A stretch of DNA of 64,000 bases from Flavobacteriales bacterium (GTDB lineage: Bacteria > Bacteroidota > Bacteroidia > Flavobacteriales_F > PHOS-HE28): the NCBI GenBank assembly GCA_016699575.1, contig CP064979.1, positions 124,001-188,000 of the forward strand. The letters are read 5' to 3'. Below the pieces are notes generated by a model. That model was not told the DNA's origin and made no database searches. It was given only the letters and a program-made list of their open reading frames with translations. The position numbers were made by a program, and so were the translations under genes. Shown piece by piece: positions 1 to 8,300 of this stretch (the stretch's first letter is position 1; each line of letters opens with the position of its first letter).

Positions 1-2
1 AT

Positions 3-803
3 GCCAGCACGCCAGAGCTCTTCGAGCAGGTGCTTCAAGTAGTGGTGACCCAGGCGCTCAACAGCACCACTGCAGAGATCGACCTGCTCACCGATGATGG
101 CACGCCTACGGAAACCGATGTGCCCATCACCCTTTACGACCAGAAGACCGGAGCGTTGAAGCACCATCTGGTGCACACGATGAACGAGAGAGGTTTGCCG
201 GATACGCTGAGCATAGACCCGATCTTCACTTATCGGCTGGTCGTGCACACGATCCCTTCAGTGGAACGCAACGATGTGAAGCTGAGCCCAGGCATCCACA
301 ACAAGATCCCCGTGAGTGCCGGGCAAGGCACCTTGGAACTCAAGGTGGAAGGCATCCCGAACAACATCGGCTGGAACGATGCCAATGTGATCCCGTGCAT
401 CGTGCACCCCAACGATGCCGACAGCATCCTGCATGTGCAGCACATGGGTAGCGAAGAGCGCTATCGGACCGGCACGTACGACCTCGAGATCCTCACCCTA
501 CCAAGGATGCGGGTGAACGATGTGGTGATCGTTCAAGACAAGACCACGCCCGTTGTGATCCCGCAGCCGGGCGTGTTCAATGCGCAAATGGCTGCACCCG
601 GTGCTGGCGCGGTTTTCCTGAAGACCGGCAGCAGCCTGCAGTGGGTAACCGACCTCGACACACGCAGCACCCAGCAACAGTTCCGCTTGTTGCCGGGCGA
701 GTACCAGCTGATCTACCGTAGCGACAACGCCCGCCGTACGGAGTTCAGCATCACCAAGGATTTCAGCATACAACCCGGACGCAGCACCACCCTCAACCTC
801 TGA
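3..803 (+). CDS. C-terminal part of a secreted or envelope protein, possibly VWA-type (5' cut by window edge)
   Basis: The frame is open from the first bases of the window, so this is the 3' part of a longer gene; a GTG at 30 is available but is probably internal. The visible 266 residues are rich in beta-strand-like sequence (alternating V, T, I and charged residues), with no membrane segment and no cysteine-rich motif. The layout resembles the C-terminal beta domains that follow a von Willebrand A domain in Bacteroidota proteins, but this is from memory and the VWA domain itself would lie outside the window. It ends 3 bases before the transketolase gene, so the two are probably co-transcribed. 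Confidence 0.55.
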   Translation, partial: ASTPELFEQVLQVVVTQALNSTTAEIDLLTDDGTPTETDVPITLYDQKTGALKHHLVHTMNERGLPDTLSIDPIFTYRLVVHTIPSVERNDVKLSPGIHNKIPVSAGQGTLELKVEGIPNNIGWNDANVIPCIVHPNDADSILHVQHMGSEERYRTGTYDLEILTLPRMRVNDVVIVQDKTTPVVIPQPGVFNAQMAAPGAGAVFLKTGSSLQWVTDLDTRSTQQQFRLLPGEYQLIYRSDNARRTEFSITKDFSIQPGRSTTLNL

Positions 804-806
804 CCG

Positions 807-1766
807 ATGAACGCAACGGCCTTCCCCGTCCTCGACAACAAAGACACCCGCAGTGGCTTCGGTGCCGGCCTCATGGAGGTGGCCAAGAAGAACGATCGTG
901 TGGTGGCCTTATGCGCCGATCTCACCGGTAGCTTGAAGATGGATGCTTTCGCCAAGGCCTACCCGCACCGGTTTTTCCAAGCGGGCATCGCTGAAGCGAA
1001 CATGATGGGTGTTGCGGCCGGGCTCACCGTCGGAGGCCTCATTCCTTTCACCGGCACGTTCGCCAACTTCTCGACCGGCCGCGTTTACGATCAGATCCGC
1101 CAGAGCATTGCCTACGCTGGCAAGAACGTGAAGATCTGTGCGAGCCATGCTGGTCTCACGCTCGGCGAGGACGGCGCCACCCACCAGATCCTGGAAGACA
1201 TCGGGTTGATGAAGATGCTACCGGGCATGACGGTCATCGTTCCGTGCGACTTCCACCAGACCAAGGCGGCAACGATGGCCATTGCCGAGCACGATGGCCC
1301 GGTTTACTTGCGTTTCGGGCGCCCGAAGTGGCCGGTGTTCACGGCGGCCGATCGTCCCTTCACCATCGGCAAGGCCGATGTGATGACCGAGGGCAGCGAT
1401 GTGACGATCATCGCGTGCGGCCACTTGGTGTGGCAAGCGGTGAAGGCCTTGGAAGAACTGGCGGCACAAGGGATCAGCGCCGAGCTGATCAACATGCACA
1501 CGATCAAACCCTTGGACGAAGAGGCGGTCTTGAAGAGCGTAGGCAGGACGGGATGCGTGGTTACCTGCGAGGAGCACAACATGTACGGCGGCTTGGGCGA
1601 AAGCGTGGCCCGGGTGCTGGCGCAGCGCATGCCCAAACCCCAGGAGTTCGTGGCGGTGAAGGACAGCTTCGGCGAGAGCGGAACACCGGACCAGTTGTTG
1701 AAGAAGTACGGGCTGGACACACCGGACGTGGTGGCAGCGGTGAAGCGGGTGATGGCGCGGAAGTGA
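807..1766 (+). CDS. Transketolase, C-terminal subunit (split transketolase)
   Basis: 319 residues covering the pyrimidine-binding and C-terminal domains of transketolase, which interconvert pentose and triose/hexose phosphates with thiamine diphosphate. The N-terminal run (FGAGLMEVAKKNDRVVALCA) and the segment GIAEANMMGVAAGL around residue 65, with the family's cofactor-binding glutamate, are typical, as is the EDGATHQ motif near residue 125. Full-length transketolases are about 650 residues, so this is the second half of a split enzyme. The N-terminal half, usually directly upstream in the phylum, is not in the 800 bases seen here. Start is an ATG 3 bases after the previous stop. Confidence 0.93.
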   Translation: MNATAFPVLDNKDTRSGFGAGLMEVAKKNDRVVALCADLTGSLKMDAFAKAYPHRFFQAGIAEANMMGVAAGLTVGGLIPFTGTFANFSTGRVYDQIRQSIAYAGKNVKICASHAGLTLGEDGATHQILEDIGLMKMLPGMTVIVPCDFHQTKAATMAIAEHDGPVYLRFGRPKWPVFTAADRPFTIGKADVMTEGSDVTIIACGHLVWQAVKALEELAAQGISAELINMHTIKPLDEEAVLKSVGRTGCVVTCEEHNMYGGLGESVARVLAQRMPKPQEFVAVKDSFGESGTPDQLLKKYGLDTPDVVAAVKRVMARK

Positions 1767-1767
1767 A

Positions 1768-1923
1768 CCTCACCCCTGCCCCTCACCCAAGGAGAGGGGT
1801 CAGAGCAGAAGGAACAACGCTGTGCCAACGCCGAAGCCAGTGTGACCAGATGACTGCATTGCCCTTTGTTCTTCACCTGAGAGCATTTCACCCTCTACAT
1901 TGGAGAGGGCAGGGTGAGGCCCC
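1768..1923. repeat. Composite GC-rich inverted repeat (REP/MITE-like) between transketolase and sigma genes
   Basis: At 1768-1799 a unit begins CCTCACCCCTGCCCCTC and contains GGAGAGGGG; at 1891-1922 a second unit contains TTGGAGAGGGCAGGGTGAGG. The outer ends are inverted complements (CCTCACCC(C)TGCCC against GGGCAGGGTGAGG), so the whole 155 bases can be read either as two palindromic units or as one small element with terminal inverted repeats. A third copy of the same unit lies inside dapB (17166-17205). The right end abuts the ATG of the sigma gene. No coding sequence is seen between the arms. Confidence 0.7.
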
Positions 1924-2490
1924 ATGAGCGAACTCAGTGACAAAGAGCTTCTGGCCCTGTTCCGCGATGAGCAGTCGCGCAACTATGGTTTCAATCTCCT
2001 GATGCGACAGCATCAACAGCGGCTCTACGGTTTCGTGCGGCGCATGGTCACCGATCCGGACGATGCCAAGGATGTCTTGCAGAACACCTTCATCAAGGCC
2101 TGGCATGGGCTGGTGAACTTCCGCGAAGACAGCCATCTCTACAGTTGGCTGTACCGCATTGCCCACAACGAGAGCATCAACCACCTGAACAGGAAGAACA
2201 GGGCGATCTTCGTGAGCAGCGACACGGTCACTGAGCGCCTCACGGGCACCTTGGACAAAAGCGAGCACTTCAGCGGCGATGCGATACAGGAACGCCTGCA
2301 ACGTGCTGTGATGAAGCTGCCGCCCAAGCAGCGCTCGGTCTTCATCATGAAATACTTCGATGGAAAGAAGTACGAGGAGATCCACGGCATAACCGGCACG
2401 AGCGTTGGCGCCTTGAAGGCCACCTACCATATCGCTGTGAAGAAGATCGAACAGTGGGTGGTGGCGGATCAAACCAACCCGAACGACTGA
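1924..2490 (+). CDS. ECF-type RNA polymerase sigma factor
   Basis: 188 residues with the two-domain ECF layout. Region 2 lies at about 22-90 (LMRQHQQRLYGFVRRMV, then DPDDAKDVLQNTFIKAW and LYSWLYRIAHNESINHLNRK). Region 4 lies at about 120-180 (LPPKQRSVFIMKYFDGKKYEEI, then GTSVGALKATYHIAVKKIE), which would bind the -35 element. The ATG at 1924 sits directly after the palindromic repeat. A putative membrane regulator and a Spy-like periplasmic protein follow in tight coupling, which suggests an envelope-stress operon; that role is inferred from context. Confidence 0.93.
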   Translation: MSELSDKELLALFRDEQSRNYGFNLLMRQHQQRLYGFVRRMVTDPDDAKDVLQNTFIKAWHGLVNFREDSHLYSWLYRIAHNESINHLNRKNRAIFVSSDTVTERLTGTLDKSEHFSGDAIQERLQRAVMKLPPKQRSVFIMKYFDGKKYEEIHGITGTSVGALKATYHIAVKKIEQWVVADQTNPND

Positions 2491-2510
2491 CGTCCTATCC
2501 CCGCTTTCCG

Positions 2511-2999
2511 ATGGAACCCATGGACCCGAACCAGCAGCCTGACTTCCGGCGCGGCGATGACGCGACGGAGCGCGAGGAGTTGCAGCGCTTGGCCCCTACC
2601 CTGTTCGGGCTCCCCAAAGCCGATCCGTTCGTGGTTCCGCCGCACTTCTTCGATCAACTTCCGCATGCGGTGCAGGCTAAGGTTGCGCAGCAAGACCGAG
2701 GCCGACGGTTCCCCTTGGTGTGGCGTTTGGCCATTGCCGCACCCGTGGTGCTGGTGCTCATCGGTGCGTGGTGGTTCCTGCGTGAACGACCCACGACGGA
2801 CAGCGCGATCGCCACCGTGGACGTTTTGCCGACAGAGGATGACCTGGACGTGCTGGACGAAGAAGTTCTCTTCACAGCCCTCTCCGTGGATGGCGCCGCA
2901 TCAGCCCTGACGCTGGGCACCGGGCTTACCGACGACGAGCTGCTCAGCTACTTGGAAAACGAGCACCCTGACCTCAACGAACTCATCAACGAACTATGA
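2511..2999 (+). CDS. Single-pass membrane protein, probable regulator of the sigma factor
   Basis: 162 residues from the ATG at 2511; a second ATG at 2520 is equally possible, and an upstream GTG at 2454 would overlap the sigma gene by 37 bases. The N-terminal ~70 residues are hydrophilic and include a short FGLPKADPFVVPPHFFDQLP segment. One membrane helix lies at about residues 75-95 (WRLAIAAPVVLVLIGAWWFL), followed by a very acidic tail. Position right after an ECF sigma gene and this topology fit an anti-sigma-like protein, but no zinc-binding HxxxCxxC motif is present, so the function is an inference. The stop overlaps the next gene by 4 bases (ATGA). Confidence 0.75.
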   Translation: MEPMDPNQQPDFRRGDDATEREELQRLAPTLFGLPKADPFVVPPHFFDQLPHAVQAKVAQQDRGRRFPLVWRLAIAAPVVLVLIGAWWFLRERPTTDSAIATVDVLPTEDDLDVLDEEVLFTALSVDGAASALTLGTGLTDDELLSYLENEHPDLNELINEL

Positions 3000-3499
3000 A
3001 ACGCGTGTTGCAACACCTTCTGATCCTCTTCGTGCTCCTCTCGCCTGCTCTGCCAGCCGTGGCACAGGACGACGAACTGCCGCCGCTGAGCGAGGAACGC
3101 ATGAAGGAGATCAAAGCCCAGAAAACGGCCTACCTCACCACCAAGATGGAACTGACACCGGAGGAATCGCAGAAGTTCTGGCCGGTGTACAACCAGTACG
3201 ACAAGGAGCTCGAAGCCTTGCGCAGGGAGCGCCGTGAAGCACGCCGGTCGTTGAAACAGGACGCCGACATCACCGATGCAGAGGCCGAAGCGGCCATCGA
3301 CAAGGAATTGGCCAACCAACAGCGCGAGCTCGACATCCGCAAGAAGTACAGCGCAGAATTCAAGAAGGTGATCGGTGCACGCAAGACGATGTTGCTGGCC
3401 AAGGCGGAGCGCGACTTCCTGCGCGAGTTGCTCGGACGCTTGCGCGACCGTCGCGAAGGTGGTGGTGGCCACGGCAACCGCCCCGGCGGACGTCGCTAA
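2996..3499 (+). CDS. Spy/CpxP-like periplasmic protein
   Basis: 167 residues with a clear signal peptide (residues 1-24, cleaved after AVAQ), then an almost wholly helical, charged protein. The segment LTPEESQKFWPVYNQYDKEL matches the LTxxQ-type repeat seen in Spy, CpxP and related periplasmic chaperone or metal-sensing proteins. The C-terminus is basic and glycine-rich. It is translationally coupled to the preceding membrane protein, so it probably acts in the same sigma-factor pathway in the periplasm. It converges on the vsr gene: the two stop codons share the bases CTAA at 3496-3499. Confidence 0.8.
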   Translation: MKRVLQHLLILFVLLSPALPAVAQDDELPPLSEERMKEIKAQKTAYLTTKMELTPEESQKFWPVYNQYDKELEALRRERREARRSLKQDADITDAEAEAAIDKELANQQRELDIRKKYSAEFKKVIGARKTMLLAKAERDFLRELLGRLRDRREGGGGHGNRPGGRR

Positions 3500-3936
3500 A
3501 GCACCCGCTGCACACGCGCCACCTCCCGTTGTGGGCTTTGCTTCAGCCGACAATCCCAAACGGTGAGCACGCGCCATCCAAGTTTCTTCAGCGCCTTGCG
3601 CTTCTCGGCATCACGCTCCACGTTCCGGTCCAGTTTCTTGCGCCACCAGCTCTTGTGCGTCTTCGGCCGCGGTGGTTGGCAATGCGGGCACTGGTGCCAG
3701 AAGCAGCCGTGCACGAACACAGCCACCTTCCGACCGACAAAGGCGATGTCGGGTTTGCCCGGTGCCTTGACGAAATGCAGTCGATAACCACGCACGCCCA
3801 CCGCGCTTAAGGCTGCCCGCATCGCTTTCTCCGGTCCCGTGTTCTTGCTACGGATGCGGCTCATCTGCGCGCTCACGCGCGGGTCGGTGGGCATAGGGGC
3901 ACGGCCGTCACGGAGGTAAGCGCGCACCACAGGCAT
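3496..3936 (-). CDS. vsr: Very short patch repair endonuclease (Vsr)
   Basis: 146 residues (131 if the ATG at 3894 is used). Vsr nicks DNA 5' of the T in T:G mismatches made by deamination of 5-methylcytosine. Family motifs are all present: MSRIRSKNTGPE (about 25-36), the catalytic aspartate in GKPDIAF, the zinc-site segment FVHGCFWHQCPHC, and GWRVLTVWDC near the C-terminus. Vsr genes normally sit next to a cytosine-5 DNA methyltransferase; none is visible in this window, so here it is an orphan. It overlaps the convergent Spy-like gene by 3-4 bases. Confidence 0.95.
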   Translation of the reverse strand: MPVVRAYLRDGRAPMPTDPRVSAQMSRIRSKNTGPEKAMRAALSAVGVRGYRLHFVKAPGKPDIAFVGRKVAVFVHGCFWHQCPHCQPPRPKTHKSWWRKKLDRNVERDAEKRKALKKLGWRVLTVWDCRLKQSPQREVARVQRVL

Positions 3937-3946
3937 CGCGGATATG

Positions 3947-5086
3947 TTACGCCGCCACCAACTGGAAGATCCGCTTCAGGGCCTTCACGGTATGCTCTAC
4001 CTCATCAGCAGTGTTGAAGCGCCCGAAGGAGAAGCGGATGTTGGCGCCCGTTTGGTCAGGATAGAGCGCGGCCATCACGTGGCTGCCTTTGTTGCTGCCA
4101 CTGCTGCACGCGCTGCCGCCGCTCGTTGCGATGCCTTCTATGTCGAGGTTGTAGAGCAGCATCTCGCTCTTGCCATCGTCAGGGAAGTTCACGCTGAGCA
4201 CGGTGTACAGGCTGTCCGCACCACTGTCACCGTTGAAGCTCACCCCCGGTATCTCGGCCGAGAGGCGCTTCTTCATGAGTTCTTTCAAGCCGCCGATCTC
4301 GCGCTGGTGCTCTTCCATATCACGGTACGCGATCTCCATCGCCTTGGCCAAGCCCACAATACCAGCAAGGTTCTCGGTACCCGCTCGCATGTTGCGCTCC
4401 TGGCTTCCGCCAACGATCATCGGTTTCAGTGTTGAGCCGTTGCGCATGTACAGGAAGCCGATGCCCTTGGGCCCATGGAACTTGTGCGCACTGGCACTGA
4501 GGAAGTCGATGGGCAGTTGCTGCAGATCGAACCGGTAGTGCGCCATGGTCTGCACGGTATCGCTGTGGAAAAGCGCGCCGTGCTTTCTACAGAGCGATCC
4601 AATGGCGTTCAGGTCAATACGCGTGCCCAGTTCGTTGTTGGCGTGCATCACGCTCACAAGGGCATTCTTGTGCTTTGAAAGGAGGTGCTCCAGATCGGCC
4701 ATGTCCGGGCGGCCATGTGCATCCAACTTCACCCAGTGCACCTCTGCGCTTCCCAACTTGCCAACCTCATGTGCCGTCAATTCAATGGCGTGGTGCTCGA
4801 TCGCTGAGGTGATGATGTGCCTCACTCCGAGATCCCGCACGGCGCAGTGCAGCACCATGTTGTCCGCCTCGGTGCCCCCACTGGTGAAAACGATCTCGCC
4901 CGGGGTGCAGTTGAGCAACGATGCCACCTGTCGGCGCGCTTTTTCGATGGCCGCCCTTGTCTGGCGTCCGAACGCGTGGATGCTGCTCGGGTTGCCGTAG
5001 TGCTCCTTCAGATAGGGCACCATGGCTTCGAAGACCTCGGGGTCCAGTTGGGTGGTGGCGGCGTTGTCGAAGTAGATGCGGGGCAT
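3947..5086 (-). CDS. Cysteine desulfurase (IscS/NifS family)
   Basis: 379 residues, the usual length. This PLP enzyme takes sulfur from cysteine as a persulfide for Fe-S clusters and tRNA thiolation. It begins YFDNAATTQLDP; the PLP lysine is K202 in SASAHKFHGPKG and the persulfide cysteine is C327 in SGGSACSSGS. The short catalytic loop with SGGSACSSGS is of the NifS/IscS type rather than SufS. No scaffold or chaperone genes of an isc operon are next to it. A -7-like motif lies 26 bases upstream (5113-5120, minus strand). The gap to vsr is only 10 bases. Confidence 0.96.
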   Translation of the reverse strand: MPRIYFDNAATTQLDPEVFEAMVPYLKEHYGNPSSIHAFGRQTRAAIEKARRQVASLLNCTPGEIVFTSGGTEADNMVLHCAVRDLGVRHIITSAIEHHAIELTAHEVGKLGSAEVHWVKLDAHGRPDMADLEHLLSKHKNALVSVMHANNELGTRIDLNAIGSLCRKHGALFHSDTVQTMAHYRFDLQQLPIDFLSASAHKFHGPKGIGFLYMRNGSTLKPMIVGGSQERNMRAGTENLAGIVGLAKAMEIAYRDMEEHQREIGGLKELMKKRLSAEIPGVSFNGDSGADSLYTVLSVNFPDDGKSEMLLYNLDIEGIATSGGSACSSGSNKGSHVMAALYPDQTGANIRFSFGRFNTADEVEHTVKALKRIFQLVAA

Positions 5087-5394
5087 GCGTCAGTGACCGA
5101 TTGAACGGCAGGCAAATATGGAGAGGACGTAACGGGCATGACGTGCCGCTACCGCACCATCTTTGACTTGTGCTTGCCATCCCGTTCATACCCCTGTACA
5201 TCTGGTGGCTCATCGCCAAGAGGCCGCATCACCGATATCGATCGTTCATGTTCCCGAGATCGGGGTTTGAACTTCGACTGGACCGGTGGTCGAATAGTCT
5301 GTCAGCACGCAGGCAGCTACCTCGCCTCGGGCGTTCTTGGGAGCCTTTGGCGTAGCGCTCGTCTCTCAAGGAGCTTCCTGCTGAATGGTGTAGG
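5087..5394. other. Intergenic region with promoter and a possible membrane-gene remnant
   Basis: About 308 bases with no convincing gene. The left end holds the promoter-like motif of the cysteine desulfurase. On the plus strand, from a GTG at 5170, a short frame reads LAIPFIPLYIWWLIAKRP, which looks like a real membrane helix and cytosolic anchor, then continues into sequence without character until 5355. It may be a gene remnant or chance. No tRNA or terminator hairpin was recognised. Confidence 0.4.
5113..5120 (-). promoter_or_regulatory. -7-like element (CATATTTG) of the cysteine desulfurase gene
   Basis: Reads CATATTTG on the minus strand, 7 of 8 matches to the Bacteroidota -7 consensus TAnnTTTG, 26 bases before the start codon. 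Confidence 0.5.
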
Positions 5395-8300
5395 TCAGCG
5401 GATCACGAACCTCAGGACCTGCTCGCCCCCACTGAGCTGTATGATCTTCAACACGTAGATGCCAGTGCCGAGCGATGCGGCGTCCAGGGACCCGTTGGTC
5501 GCCACGTTCAAGGCCACCTGCCGACCGGTCGCGTCGTGGCAAACAACACGATCACCTTCCAGCAGGCCGTGCACGATCACACCGCCGGAACCGTCGTGGT
5601 GCAGCCACACAACGGATGTCCCGTTCCTGCTGACCGCTACAGGCCCGAAGTACTCAACCTGTCCGTTCAGATCCACCTGTTTCAACCGGTAATACGATAA
5701 GCCGTCCAGCGCCTGTTGGTCGACCACACTGTAATGCGCCGTGGTTTGGCTGAACCCGGCAGCGGCGAGGGAGCCCACAGCGACGAACCGGTCGAGATCC
5801 CTGCTGCGTTCCACCACGAAATGACTGCTTCCTGTTTCCGTGGCCGTGGACCAATCCAGGCGAACCGCCTCTCCTACCTCCTGCGCGCTGAACGCGAGCA
5901 GTTCCACCGGCAACGGACCTACTGAAGCCCAGACATAGTCTTCGGTTTCGCCTTGCGGTGCCGCCATGTACGGAACGGTGGTGCTCATGGAATCCACCGA
6001 CAATCGGATGCGGATGTAGAACAGGCCGCCGGTGTTGACGAAGGGCGGCACAGTGAACAGCATGCTGTGCACGGCCGAACCCGACAATGCCGGAATGCCA
6101 ACCGCGTTCAACGACCGCTCAAGGGAGTCCAGGAAATCACCGTCCGCGTTCCAATCGATGTACGCCCGCAGGTGGGTTTTCGAAGCTGAGTTGTTGGTGG
6201 CGCGCGTAGGCAATGCGTAGCTGGACCCCGCAGGTGGCCATGGGTCGACCCAAGGGTTGTTGGTGAGGGCATCTTCTTCAGTGCCATCGCCATCGGCCAT
6301 AAGGCTGTTGTTCGCCAGCACTTCTACCCCAGGGGCGACGAAACCAAGGTTCACCCCGGAGAAGAGCGTGCTGGCGGCGGCCGGGGGCTGATAGTTGATG
6401 TTCAGATCGTAAACGATGGGTGCATCGCCGTAGTCGTATTGCACATTGGCAATGGTGACCTGGCAGCTCTCGGTGGTCTCGCAGCCGTTCGCGTTCACCG
6501 TGGTCAAACTGATCTCCACGTAGCCGTTCGCAACGTCCACAGGTGTGGGCGTGTAGGTGAGCGTGGGCGCTGTCACCGTTCCACCGCCAGCAATGTTGGC
6601 CACCGTGGTGGAGCTCCAGAAGCGTGTGGTCGCACCGGTGACACTGATGCCGCTGAAAACAATGTTGCTACCCACCACAACGGATCCGGGACAGTTGAAG
6701 CCGCCGATGACCGGATAAGGGAACACCGTGACGCCTGTCGCATCCGAAGCGAGGTTGCTTTGGCCTGTCGGGTTGATGGCAGTATGGATACTATCGATCC
6801 GGGCGAAGAGGTTGACGGTGGCGGCGCCGATCGCCAGGTCCACGTTGAAGGTGGAAACGCCCGTTGGTATCTGGAGGACGGGAATGGACTGCGCACCAAG
6901 GTTGCCGTAAAGTGCATTCGGCACGGCCGGATAGAACGGATCCAGCACGTTGGGCGGGGTGATGTTGAGTCCTGCAGTGGCGTTGTAGATCTCGCTGGCG
7001 TAGGTGGCACCAGCACCGGTGAGGTTCAGGAACAAGTCGGTATTGCTGACCGTCAACCCGCTGTTGTTCGTTATGGTGACGGTGGCCTGAACGAAATAGC
7101 CCGTCCCGCAACTGCTCGCCGCGGGTATGTTAACGGCAATGGTGATCTGGTTCCCCGGTGTGCAGTTGGTGCCCAATACCGGGATCGTCACGTTATCGCC
7201 CGTGTGCACCGCGCCGTTGAACCCGTCGATGTTGATGAAGCCCCCTGCATTGAAGCCGATATCAGGCAGCACCAGTGGCGGCTCGTCCAGGACATTGACG
7301 GGACCGGCTGCAACACCCATGCTCAGGTTGTAGGTACCAGCCACTACACCGCTGTAATCGTAGATGTATTGGCGCACAAGGCATTCCCCCGCGTTGAGAA
7401 CGTATGGCAGTTCCACCTCGAAGAATTTGGCCAGAAAGGCTTCAACGTCCGTGTCCAAGGCGGTCTGGTGGGCTCCCGGCGTGGCGATATCAGTGAGGCT
7501 TAGCGTGGCCCCAGCGATGTACACGGACCCTTGTGCGCTCACCGCCGCACTGTAACAGTCTTCAACATCGGTGCCCCCGTAATAAGTACCCCAGGTCTGT
7601 TGCCCAAGGCCATCGAACTTCATCAGGAAGGCATCGTCCTCAATGCCGTTGAGCACCGTGCCGTACGAGAAGGGTGTGGCGATGAGATCAGGACTGGTGG
7701 TGCTGCCGGTCACATACGCGTTGCCTGCGGCATCCGTCGCCACGTCGCGGGCCTCATCGCCATCGCTCCCTCCAACATAGTTACCCCATTGCCGCACACC
7801 GGTTGCATTGTACTTCACCAGGAAGCCGTCCTTGCTACCCGCACGGAAACCTTGGTGCAAGGCCCCGAACGCGATCGCATTGTCGCTGTCCGTGGTACCG
7901 GATAGGAATGCGTTGCCCGATAGATCGCACGCAACGCCCATTTGCTCCTCCGTTTCCAGGCCACCACAGTAGGTGCCCCATTGACGAGCACCGGCAGCAT
8001 TGAACTTCACCAGATAGGCATCGGGGTTGTTGTTGCCGCCATACGCTGCTTGCGGTGAACCGGCCGTTGAAATGCCAGCGGTGCTCATGGTCTGCCCGGC
8101 CAGGAAGACGTTGCCGGTGGGATCAGTGGCCACCGCGGCTTCCAACTCCTCAAACGCACCACCGTAGTACGTGGCCCATTGCCGCACGCCGACCGCGTTG
8201 AATTTCACCAGGAATTGGTCGCTCACCCCGTTGAACGTATTGTCGAACGCGCCAACGGTCCCCAGGTTGGTGGAGCCTTCCGTGACACCAGCGAGGTAAA

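Noticed and set aside
5241..5310. tRNA-like stretch (GGGGTTTGAACTTCGAC)
   Set aside because: It faintly recalls a T-arm but no acceptor stem or other arms can be built around it.
6439..7503. Open frame of 354 codons on the plus strand
   Set aside because: Also antisense to the giant T9SS gene, no recognisable domain; the minus strand carries clear beta-domain coding.
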